Below, piece after piece: positions 55,067 through 62,861 of a stretch of 64,000 nucleotides of DNA. A model generated the notes under the pieces. It had not been told where the DNA came from. It worked only from the letters and a program-made list of their open reading frames with translations, and did not search any database. This DNA is from an uncultured Bacteroidota bacterium. GTDB lineage: Bacteria > Bacteroidota > Bacteroidia > Flavobacteriales > Flavobacteriaceae. A program made the translations under genes and the position numbers. The stretch covers positions 1 to 64,000 of the forward strand of contig CACJQM010000002.1 in NCBI GenBank assembly GCA_902595555.1. Direction: 5' to 3'. The number at the start of each line of letters is the position of its first letter. Within the stretch, counting starts at the first letter, position 1.

Positions 55067-55894
55067 TTATAATTTGACTTTCATCAATCGTGCACTTGAG
55101 CTGCTGCTCTCATCCTCAGAAGTTATCCAAAATGTTGTAGGATCTATAATTTTTATTGACTCAACTTGTGTTTTGCCTATTGGAATTTTGTAAGTGTCAA
55201 TTTTATGATTTTGATAATTAAGATTAAAATCATTTATAACCTGGATGTAGTAATCATCAAATAAAATGGTTGATGTTAGAGCAAGGGTATTTGTTTTTTT
55301 ATCAAAATCAGCTCCAGTAACTATTGATTTAGTATCTATACTGCCTATTTTTTTTGCTTTGAAATTACCGGCTTTTTTGGGTAATGAATAAATTTCAGTA
55401 ATTTTTTTTAATTTATTTTTTGTGAAAATTATAAGGTTTTTATCTATGGAAATAAGTGCCTCCGCATCATATTGTGATGAACGATAAATTGTAGTAAACT
55501 TTTTTTGTTCTGGATATGAAAAATTAATAATTTCTGATTCATTTATGTTTTCAGCAATAGGGATTTTAATTATTGACAGATTCTTTCTAGTATCATAATT
55601 ATTTCCAAAATCAGCTATATATATGAATTCATCATCAACGGCTAAACTTTCCCAGTCATTATTTTTACAACACTCTATTTTTCTCTCTTTTACAATATTT
55701 CCATTTTTATCCAAGTAAAATAAAATAGGATTGTTACCTGAATCATTAATTGTAATTAATTGATTGCCTATAATTTCTAAACCAGAAGTCTCATCTAATT
55801 TTTTAGATAGATTAATATCCTGCACTACGTTCTGTGAAAAAATTATAGCATTTGTAAAAAGAAAAATAATAATGTAAAAAAATTTAAGCTTCAT
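55067..55894 (-). CDS. Secreted propeller-like protein of unknown function
   Basis: This 275-aa protein has a Sec signal (about 1-20, ending IIFSQ). Repeating blocks such as ETSGLEIIGNQLITINDSGN, DWESLAVDDEFIYIADFGNN and YDAEALISIDKNLIIFTKN suggest a six-bladed beta-propeller of the SdiA-regulated/esterase-like type. No catalytic residue is identified. Its ATG is 2 bp from an apparent Pho box, so it could be phosphate-controlled together with the porin. Confidence 0.65.
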   Translation of the reverse strand: MKLKFFYIIIFLFTNAIIFSQNVVQDINLSKKLDETSGLEIIGNQLITINDSGNNPILFYLDKNGNIVKERKIECCKNNDWESLAVDDEFIYIADFGNNYDTRKNLSIIKIPIAENINESEIINFSYPEQKKFTTIYRSSQYDAEALISIDKNLIIFTKNKLKKITEIYSLPKKAGNFKAKKIGSIDTKSIVTGADFDKKTNTLALTSTILFDDYYIQVINDFNLNYQNHKIDTYKIPIGKTQVESIKIIDPTTFWITSEDESSSSSARLMKVKL

Positions 55895-55895
55895 T

Positions 55896-55917
55896 CTTAA
55901 CGTTAACTTAACATTAG
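55896..55917. promoter_or_regulatory. Putative Pho box (two 11-bp direct repeats)
   Basis: CTTAACGTTAA (55896-55906) is followed at once by CTTAACATTAG (55907-55917): a 7+4 base direct repeat with 11-bp period, the layout of PhoB/PhoP operators, with the TTAACA half-site known from Gram-positive PhoP. A GATATTTG promoter-like element lies 16 bases downstream (55934-55941) and the porin ATG at 55961. It heads a porin / PiT transporter / PhoBR-like cluster. The first repeat also holds the perfect palindrome TTAACGTTAA, so a dimeric repressor site is an alternative. Confidence 0.5.
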
Positions 55918-55960
55918 TTATTAATTCAAGACAGATATTTGTATCAACAAAACTAAAACA

Positions 55961-56977
55961 ATGAATACAAGAAAATTATCTTTCACAATCTTAGTGATTT
56001 TTTTTAGTCTTAATATTTACACTCAAGATACAAATAAGGGTGATATTTTTTCTACTATATTTTGGAATTATAATACAGATTTATCATCTGGATCTAGTAA
56101 AAAAAATTCCTTTGAAGTCAAAAGAGTTTATTTAGGATACAAATTTAAAATAGATGATAAAATATCTGCTAAAGTAACATTTGACATAGGAAAAAATAGT
56201 GCTGGAAGTGATTATACTGCATTTTTAAAAACTGCTCAAATTGACTGGAGCTTAAAAGATAATTTTAAACTTAGTTTTGGTATGATAGGGAATAAACAAT
56301 TCAAGTATCAAGAATCCATTTGGGGATATAGATATCTATATAAAACATTTCAAGATGAGAATAAATTTGGAAGCAGTGCCGACTTAGGAGTTAATGGAGA
56401 AATTAAAGTTTCAAAAAATTTAAAAATGAATTTATTTATGTTAAATGGAGAGGGTTATAAAAATATCCAAGACGATGATGGATATATGAAAATTGGTGGA
56501 AATTTAATATATGAAATTAGCAATGGATTATCCTTAAAATTATATTATGACTCAGAACCAGGTACAGCTAGAGATGATACCAATGATAAATTTAATGTTA
56601 CAAATATTGGTTATTTTATTGGTTATGATAAAAATAAAACCAGAGTTGGATTGGAGTATAATGAGATGTTAAATGCAAAAACATACAAAGATCCATTTAG
56701 TGACCACAACCTTTCAGGATTTTCTGGATATATTTCTCAAAATTTTTCTGAAAATTCCAGTGTATTTTTTAGATACGATTCTTTAGAATCAAACATACTT
56801 TCAGGTAACTCTGACCCTTGGAACTCAGGTAAAGATGGTAAACTTATGATTTTAGGATACGAGCATGTCGTCACTAAAGGATTTAAGCTCAATTTAAATT
56901 ATAGAAACTATAATTACAATGATAATTCAATTAATAATAAATCTATGGTATTTATAAATGCCGAAATAAAAATATAA
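55961..56977 (+). CDS. Phosphate-selective porin-like outer-membrane protein
   Basis: This 338-aa protein has a Sec signal (about 1-21, ending NIYTQ). The mature part is made of amphipathic strands, starts with a strand pattern like porins O/P (FEVKRVYLGYKFKIDDKIS, IDWSLKDNFKLSFGM) and ends in an aromatic-rich strand. Porin O/P proteins let phosphate or polyphosphate cross the outer membrane. It sits 2 bp before the PiT gene and downstream of the Pho box. Confidence 0.8.
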   Translation: MNTRKLSFTILVIFFSLNIYTQDTNKGDIFSTIFWNYNTDLSSGSSKKNSFEVKRVYLGYKFKIDDKISAKVTFDIGKNSAGSDYTAFLKTAQIDWSLKDNFKLSFGMIGNKQFKYQESIWGYRYLYKTFQDENKFGSSADLGVNGEIKVSKNLKMNLFMLNGEGYKNIQDDDGYMKIGGNLIYEISNGLSLKLYYDSEPGTARDDTNDKFNVTNIGYFIGYDKNKTRVGLEYNEMLNAKTYKDPFSDHNLSGFSGYISQNFSENSSVFFRYDSLESNILSGNSDPWNSGKDGKLMILGYEHVVTKGFKLNLNYRNYNYNDNSINNKSMVFINAEIKI

Positions 56978-56979
56978 TT

Positions 56980-59304
56980 ATGAACTTACTTAACTTTCAA
57001 TTACTTTTAGGAAACGATTTACTAACAAACTTCGTTGATAATATGGATGTGTATTTTATAATGATTGTCGCATTAGCTTTTTTAGCTATTGGTGATCTTG
57101 TTGTTGGTGTAAGTAATGATGCAGTAAATTTTTTAAATTCAGCGCTAGGCTCAAAGGCAATTTCTGTTAGAAAAATTATGATACTAGCAAGTTTGGGAGT
57201 ATTAGTTGGTTCTGTATTTTCAAGTGGAATGATGGAAGTTGCAAGAAAAGGAATTTTTAATCCTGAAATGTTATTGTTTTCTGAAATCATGATAATATTT
57301 ATGGCCGTTATGATTACGGATATATTATTATTAGATTTTTTCAACACTTTAGGTCTTCCAACCTCTACGACTGTATCTATAGTTTTTGAATTGTTGGGAG
57401 CTGCTGTTGCAGTTTCACTAATAAAAATATCTGGCCTTGGAAGTGAATTCGGTGATTTAGTGAATTATATAAATGTTGAAAAAGCATCCCAAATTATACT
57501 TGGAATTTTGCTCTCTGTTTTTATTGCATTTTCGATTGGAGCAATAGTTCAATTTATTTCAAGAACATTATTGTCTTATAACTATGAACAAAAATCTAAG
57601 TGGGTGGGTTCTGTTTTTGGAGGAGTAGCTTTAACCTCAATTTCATACTTCATATTGATGAAAGGAATAAAAGGGACATCTTATGCAAAAGAAAGTTACG
57701 ATTTATTGGATGGAGCAACAATATCGTCTTTTTTGGAAACAGAAGTTTTCATGATATCAATAGTAAGTTTTGTTTTATTATCATTAATATCATACATGTT
57801 AATATTTTCTTTTAAAGTAAATATTTACAAATTAATTATTGGTGTAGGTACATTTTCATTAGCTCTTGCTTTTGCAGGAAATGACTTAGTAAACTTTATT
57901 GGGGTTCCTATTGCTGCTTGGCAATCATATGAAGCTTGGATAGCTTCAGGTGTTCCGGCAGACATGTTTTCAATGGAAGTTCTTTCAAGTAAAGTTCCAA
58001 CTCCTAATTTACTTTTATTTTTGGCGGGAATGGTAATGGTTGTTACACTCTGGATATCATCAAAAGCAAAGAAAGTTACAAAAACCGAAATTGATCTTGC
58101 AAGACAAAGAGATACAAAAGAAAGATTTCAACCTAACTTTATTTCTAGAGGATTGGTAAGGTTTTCATATAATGTAGCTAATTACACATCTTTAATAGTT
58201 CCTAAAAAATTAAGAGATAAGATTAATGCTCAATTTGAAGTTCCAGTTGTAGAAATGAGTTCTAATAAAGCTGTTGAATTACCGGCCTTTGATATGATTA
58301 GAGCATCAGTGAATATGATGGTAGCTGCCATCTTAATCTCAATTGCAACTTCATTTAAATTACCATTATCAACCACCTATGTTACCTTCATGGTGGCTAT
58401 GGGTACATCACTATCTGATAGAGCATGGGGATCCGAAAGTGCTGTCTACAGAGTAGCGGGTGTATTAAATGTAATTGGAGGGTGGTTCTTTACAGCATTT
58501 ATAGCATTTACTGCCGCCGGTATTATTGCATTTTTAATACACCTTGGAGGACCAACTGCAATTGCAATTTTAATATTTGCGGCTCTCTTAATTTTAGTTA
58601 GGAATTATGTTTCTCATAGAAAAGAGATGGAGGAAGAAAAAAATTCTGATGCATTAACAAGAGCTGAAAGTAAATCAATTCAAGGCGTGATTGATGAGAG
58701 CAGTGGCAATATGTCAAAAGCTTCAAAAAAAATCAAAAAGATTTATTCTCAATCAATTCATGGTCTCGCCAAAGGAGATTTAAGTGGACTGAAGAAAAAC
58801 AAAAAAGCTGTTTCAAAATATTCTGAAGAAATAGAGGACTTGAGAAATGACCTATTCTATTTCATCAAAAACCTGGATGAATCTACTATTAAAGGTGCAA
58901 GTAATTTCTATATAAATGTTTTAGCCTATCTGCAAGATATTGCAGAATCTTTACAGTACATTTCTAAGATTACTTACAAGCATATTAATAATAATCATAC
59001 AAATCTAACCTTCAATCAAATAAGAGAATTACAAGAAATTGATTCAGAGCTAAATAATCTTTATGATGAAATACAGTTTATTTTCTCAAAAAATAATTTT
59101 AAAGAGTTGAATAAAGTGATTGATAAAAAACAAGAGCTCTACTCTTCTCTTAAACAAAAAATTGATATTCAGATTTCTAGAACTAAAAAGGATGAGTCTA
59201 GCCCAAAAAATACAACACTATACTTTAGTATTTTAATTGAGAGCAAAGATTTAGTAGAGAAAACTATGAATCTACTAGAGATGTACTCAGAATCAAAATC
59301 TTAA
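56980..59304 (+). CDS. PiT-family inorganic phosphate transporter with PhoU-like tail
   Basis: This 774-aa membrane protein has two inverted PiT repeats with the signature GVSNDAVNFLNSALGSKA (about 43-60) and AGNDLVNFIGVPIAAW (about 303-318), about 10-12 helices in total, and a cytoplasmic helical C-terminal region (about 545-774) like PhoU. PiT carriers import phosphate with H+ or Na+; the extra tail is common in Bacteroidota members and may regulate gating. It is cotranscribed with the porin and closed by a strong terminator. Confidence 0.93.
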   Translation: MNLLNFQLLLGNDLLTNFVDNMDVYFIMIVALAFLAIGDLVVGVSNDAVNFLNSALGSKAISVRKIMILASLGVLVGSVFSSGMMEVARKGIFNPEMLLFSEIMIIFMAVMITDILLLDFFNTLGLPTSTTVSIVFELLGAAVAVSLIKISGLGSEFGDLVNYINVEKASQIILGILLSVFIAFSIGAIVQFISRTLLSYNYEQKSKWVGSVFGGVALTSISYFILMKGIKGTSYAKESYDLLDGATISSFLETEVFMISIVSFVLLSLISYMLIFSFKVNIYKLIIGVGTFSLALAFAGNDLVNFIGVPIAAWQSYEAWIASGVPADMFSMEVLSSKVPTPNLLLFLAGMVMVVTLWISSKAKKVTKTEIDLARQRDTKERFQPNFISRGLVRFSYNVANYTSLIVPKKLRDKINAQFEVPVVEMSSNKAVELPAFDMIRASVNMMVAAILISIATSFKLPLSTTYVTFMVAMGTSLSDRAWGSESAVYRVAGVLNVIGGWFFTAFIAFTAAGIIAFLIHLGGPTAIAILIFAALLILVRNYVSHRKEMEEEKNSDALTRAESKSIQGVIDESSGNMSKASKKIKKIYSQSIHGLAKGDLSGLKKNKKAVSKYSEEIEDLRNDLFYFIKNLDESTIKGASNFYINVLAYLQDIAESLQYISKITYKHINNNHTNLTFNQIRELQEIDSELNNLYDEIQFIFSKNNFKELNKVIDKKQELYSSLKQKIDIQISRTKKDESSPKNTTLYFSILIESKDLVEKTMNLLEMYSESKS

Positions 59305-59312
59305 TTGGTTTT

Positions 59313-59347
59313 AAAAAAGACAGTCTCTTAGGCTGTCTTTTTTTTTT
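59313..59347 (+). terminator. Strong rho-independent terminator after the PiT gene
   Basis: An 11-bp perfect stem AAAAAAGACAG / CTGTCTTTTTT with a nine-base loop (TCTCTTAGG) runs into a long T-tract. It ends the porin-PiT transcript and separates it from the regulator genes. Confidence 0.92.
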
Positions 59348-59392
59348 AACTATATTAAAACTTAATTTTTAAGTATTTAATTTAGTAATACA

Positions 59393-60073
59393 GTGGATGA
59401 ACCTATAAAAATTTTAGTTGTTGACGATGATTTAGATATCATTGAAATTTTAAAATATAATTTAAGTAATTCAGGTTATTTTGTTAAGTCCGCAAGCAAT
59501 GGAATCAAAGCCATAAAAAAATCAAAAAAATTTCTACCTGACATAATTCTAATGGACGTTATGATGCCTGAGATGTCGGGAATTGAAGCGTGTTCTGAAA
59601 TAAGAAAGATTAATCAACTTAGCAATACAATTATAATTTTTCTTTCTGCCAGGAGTGAAGATTATACTCAAATTTCGGCTTATGATGCTGGAGCGGATGA
59701 TTATATTTCTAAACCAGTAAAACCAAAAATTCTACTCAAAAAGATTTCCAACATTGCTAAAAAAATTAAATTAGAAAAGACCAATCCAAAAATTTTAGAT
59801 TTAGGTTCGTTAAAAATAAATAGAGAAGAATATATTGTCATAAAAAATAAAAATGAAATATTGTTGCCTAGAAAAGAATTTGAATTATTATTTTTATTAG
59901 GATCCAAGCCTGAAAAGGTTTTTACAAGAGAAGAGATAATGAATAAAGTATGGGGAACTCTTGTTATTGTTGGAGATAGAACGATTGATGTGCATATAAG
60001 AAAGCTCAGAGAAAAGATTGGAGAAAAATATATAAAGACCATAAAAGGTGTGGGTTATAAATTTGAAAACTAA
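59393..60073 (+). CDS. OmpR/PhoB-type response regulator
   Basis: This 226-aa protein has a receiver domain with the acidic pocket VVDDDLD, phospho-acceptor Asp55 (ILMDVMMPEMSG) and Lys107 (YISKPVKP), and a winged-helix DNA-binding domain (about 130-226, ending KTIKGVGYKFEN). The start is a GTG; an ATG four bases on is out of frame. Placement beside porin, PiT and a PhoR-like kinase suggests it is the phosphate regulator (PhoB). Confidence 0.92.
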   Translation: MDEPIKILVVDDDLDIIEILKYNLSNSGYFVKSASNGIKAIKKSKKFLPDIILMDVMMPEMSGIEACSEIRKINQLSNTIIIFLSARSEDYTQISAYDAGADDYISKPVKPKILLKKISNIAKKIKLEKTNPKILDLGSLKINREEYIVIKNKNEILLPRKEFELLFLLGSKPEKVFTREEIMNKVWGTLVIVGDRTIDVHIRKLREKIGEKYIKTIKGVGYKFEN

Positions 60074-61102
60074 ATGTCTAAAACTAAAAGCAGACTTTTA
60101 TTAATATCAATTTCATTAATATCTTCAATTTTTATTTCATTTTTTACTCTATTAATAGTCAATAAAAGTGGTTCAATAAATTTTATCGATTTTTTTAAAA
60201 TTCTAGCAATAGTTTTTATCACTTTATATATAATTGGAGTTTTGTATACTAGGTTTTTTTTATACAAAAAATTAAAGGAAATCACGAAGGATATATTTCC
60301 TAAAGAAGATATGCGTCAAACTGTTAATACGAACATGGAGGAATTAGTTAGTGAGATTAAAGATTATGATTCAAAAAGAAAATTAGAATACAGCGAAATG
60401 AAAAAACAAGAATCATTCAGAAGGGAGTTTATAGGTAATCTTGCTCATGAAATTAAAACTCCCCTTTTTACTAGCCAAAGTTATATTTTAACATTGCTTG
60501 ATGGTGCATTGGAAGACAAAGCAGTTAATAAAAAATATTTAAAAACCGCGTCTAAAGCTATCGAAAGGCTAAACTTGATTGTCAAAGATTTAGATTTGAT
60601 TACAAAAATTGAAAGAGGAGAATCTAATTTAAATAGAAAAAGGTTTGATATAATTGAGCTTATTCAAAATGTTTTTGAGATGCTTGAGTTTACTGCAAAA
60701 AAGAAAAATATTGAGTTTATAGTAGATAAAGAAAATGAAATTGAAACAAATGTAAATGCGGACAAAGAAAAAATTGAGCAAGTTTTAACAAACCTGATTG
60801 ATAATTCAATTAAGTATGGAAAAGACAACGGAACCACAGAAGTTGTAATTCAAAACTTGAATGAGAATAAGATAATAGTTAGGGTCACTGATAATGGTGT
60901 TGGTTTTGAAAAAGAAAACTACACTAGAATTTTTGAAAGATTTTTTAGAATTGATAAAAGTGGTAGCAGAAGTGCTGGTGGATCTGGACTGGGACTTTCA
61001 ATTGTAAAACACATAATTGATTCCCACGACGAAAAAATATATGTCGAAAGTGAATATGGTGTTGGATCTGAATTTTCATTTAGTTTAGAAAAATCAAAAT
61101 AA
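60074..61102 (+). CDS. PhoR-like sensor histidine kinase
   Basis: This 342-aa protein has two membrane helices (about 8-29 and 38-62) with a very short loop between them, then a linker, the HisKA domain with His125 (GNLAHEIKTP) and the HATPase domain (NSIKYGKDNG, DNGVGFEKE, GSGLGLSIVKH). The tiny periplasmic loop means it is unlikely to bind a ligand outside; like PhoR it may sense through a transporter. The start directly follows the regulator's stop codon. Confidence 0.92.
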   Translation: MSKTKSRLLLISISLISSIFISFFTLLIVNKSGSINFIDFFKILAIVFITLYIIGVLYTRFFLYKKLKEITKDIFPKEDMRQTVNTNMEELVSEIKDYDSKRKLEYSEMKKQESFRREFIGNLAHEIKTPLFTSQSYILTLLDGALEDKAVNKKYLKTASKAIERLNLIVKDLDLITKIERGESNLNRKRFDIIELIQNVFEMLEFTAKKKNIEFIVDKENEIETNVNADKEKIEQVLTNLIDNSIKYGKDNGTTEVVIQNLNENKIIVRVTDNGVGFEKENYTRIFERFFRIDKSGSRSAGGSGLGLSIVKHIIDSHDEKIYVESEYGVGSEFSFSLEKSK

Positions 61103-61583
61103 CTTAAAGCTTTAAAAGCTATTTGAATTTTTACTAGCAAAAAAAGAATATTATAATCCAAAAAAAACTACACTAATTTTTAATAAGTTTTAGGATAGTT
61201 CAAAAAACCTCTTAAATAATTATAAATTTATTTGTAATGTACTTTAGTTTAAAACAACCTACATTTTTTTGTAAAAAAAATAAAAAAGAAATGCTTTTTA
61301 AATTTCAGATTTTATTATCTAATTAACTATTAATCATAACTTTAAGTTTAAAATAATTTTATAAATTAGTTCCCTATTATTTAAGTATATTAATATTAAT
61401 ATTTTGTACATTATTAATCTACTTTTTTGAGATTTTAATCGTTTTTGTGCTAAAAAATAAATGTTGAAAATTTTGTTAAAAACTTATATGAGGTCCATTT
61501 TAAAGCGGGTAAAATAAATTAGAACTTTACTAGTGTAAAAATCATTTTTTTTACCGTTTATTAATAGAATTATTAAAATAAGT
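61103..61583 (+). promoter_or_regulatory. 480-bp AT-rich non-coding leader upstream of nrdB
   Basis: No credible reading frame is seen on either strand. Elements noted: a short hairpin AGCTTT-A-AAAGCT at 61108-61120 with T-rich sequence after it (weak terminator for the kinase gene); TTTATTTGTA at about 61228, a -7-like element far from nrdB that could start a leader or small RNA; tandem TGTTGAAAA and TGTTAAAAA near 61462-61480, loosely like DnaA boxes; and the inverted repeat TTTAC TAGT GTAAA at 61526-61539, 45 bp before nrdB. No good NrdR box was found. Confidence 0.45.
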
Positions 61584-62858
61584 ATGGAGATAGAACATAT
61601 CATCAAGAGAGACTACAGCACTAAATCTTTCCACTTGGACAAGATCACAGGAGCTATTAATAAAGCGATGCTTGCTGTTGGATCAGGCAGTAAGGATAGT
61701 GCACAAGACGTTGCGTTGTCTGTATATAAGACACTGCTTGAAAGAAAAAAGAACGATCAAGAATATGTGCCTACAATTGAGGAGGTACAAGATGTTGTTG
61801 AAACACAACTCATGGAAAGTGAGTTTAAGGAAGCTGCTAAAGCTTATATATTATATAGAAATAAAAGAGCTCAACAAAGACAAACCGATCTTTTCGAAAA
61901 ACGAATCAACTTAAAACCATACGAGTATCCGCATCTTTATGAATATGTCCCGGCTATAAGACATTCTTATTGGATTCATTCTGAGTTTAATTTCACAAGT
62001 GACATCCAAGATTTTAAATCACGTTTGACCGATACAGAAAGAAGCGCAATCAAAAATACAATGTTGGCAATTTCTCAAATTGAAGTAGCCGTCAAATCAT
62101 TTTGGGGTGATCTATACCACAGAGTCCCAAAACCAGAAATCGGTTCAGTAGGTTCAACATTTGCAGAAAGTGAAGTTAGACATGCAGATGCTTATTCCCA
62201 CCTATTGGAGATTTTAGGTTTGAACAATGAGTTTAAAAAACTCAAAAAGAAACCAGCCATCATGAAAAGAGTTAGGTATCTAGAAACTGCATTGAAAAAT
62301 TCAAGAAGCGATGACAATAGAGAGTACGCAGAATCAATTCTTTTATTCTCATTATTTATTGAACATGTCTCTTTGTTTTCTCAATTCTTAATAATCATGG
62401 CATTCAATAAACATAAAAATATGCTCAAAGGTATTTCTAATGTAGTTGAGGCCACATCAAAAGAAGAGCAGATTCATGGTGATTTTGGTATTGACCTAAT
62501 AAAAATTCTTCAAAAAGAAAATCCAGACTGGTTTACAAAAGAATATCACAAAAACATTCAAAACATGTGTATGGAAGCTTTTGAAGCAGAGAAAGATGTT
62601 GTTGATTGGATTTTTGAAAAAGGAGAACTAGATTTCTTACCCAAGGCAGTCGTTAATGAATTTCTGAAAAGCAGATTCAATAACTCACTAGAAAGTATTG
62701 GTATTGATAAAGTATTCGATATTGACCAAGATTTAGTTTCACAAACTGAATGGTTTGATGATGAAATCATTGGAACAAAACATGGAGACTTCTTTGTTAA
62801 ACGATCTATAAATTATAGTAAAAGAACCCAAAGTATTACAAGCGACGACTTATTCTAA
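61584..62858 (+). CDS. nrdB: Class I ribonucleotide reductase radical subunit with N-terminal ATP-cone
   Basis: This 424-aa protein has an ATP-cone (about 1-95, starting IEHIIKRDYSTKSFHLDKI) fused to the R2 ferritin-like domain. Metal ligands and the radical-site Tyr are seen in ESEVRHADAYSHLL (E197, H200, Y204, matching E. coli E115/H118/Y122) and in FIEHVSLFSQ and SKEEQIHGDFG. Having the allosteric switch on NrdB rather than NrdA is known from Leeuwenhoekiella blandensis, where ATP/dATP set the oligomeric state of the radical subunit and a dimanganese centre was reported. nrdA follows after 3 bp. Confidence 0.95.
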   Translation: MEIEHIIKRDYSTKSFHLDKITGAINKAMLAVGSGSKDSAQDVALSVYKTLLERKKNDQEYVPTIEEVQDVVETQLMESEFKEAAKAYILYRNKRAQQRQTDLFEKRINLKPYEYPHLYEYVPAIRHSYWIHSEFNFTSDIQDFKSRLTDTERSAIKNTMLAISQIEVAVKSFWGDLYHRVPKPEIGSVGSTFAESEVRHADAYSHLLEILGLNNEFKKLKKKPAIMKRVRYLETALKNSRSDDNREYAESILLFSLFIEHVSLFSQFLIIMAFNKHKNMLKGISNVVEATSKEEQIHGDFGIDLIKILQKENPDWFTKEYHKNIQNMCMEAFEAEKDVVDWIFEKGELDFLPKAVVNEFLKSRFNNSLESIGIDKVFDIDQDLVSQTEWFDDEIIGTKHGDFFVKRSINYSKRTQSITSDDLF

Positions 62859-62861
62859 AAC

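Noticed and set aside
61526-61539. TTTAC-TAGT-GTAAA as an NrdR box
   Set aside because: It does not match the ACACWATATATWGTGT consensus and is single; kept only as an inverted repeat in the leader.
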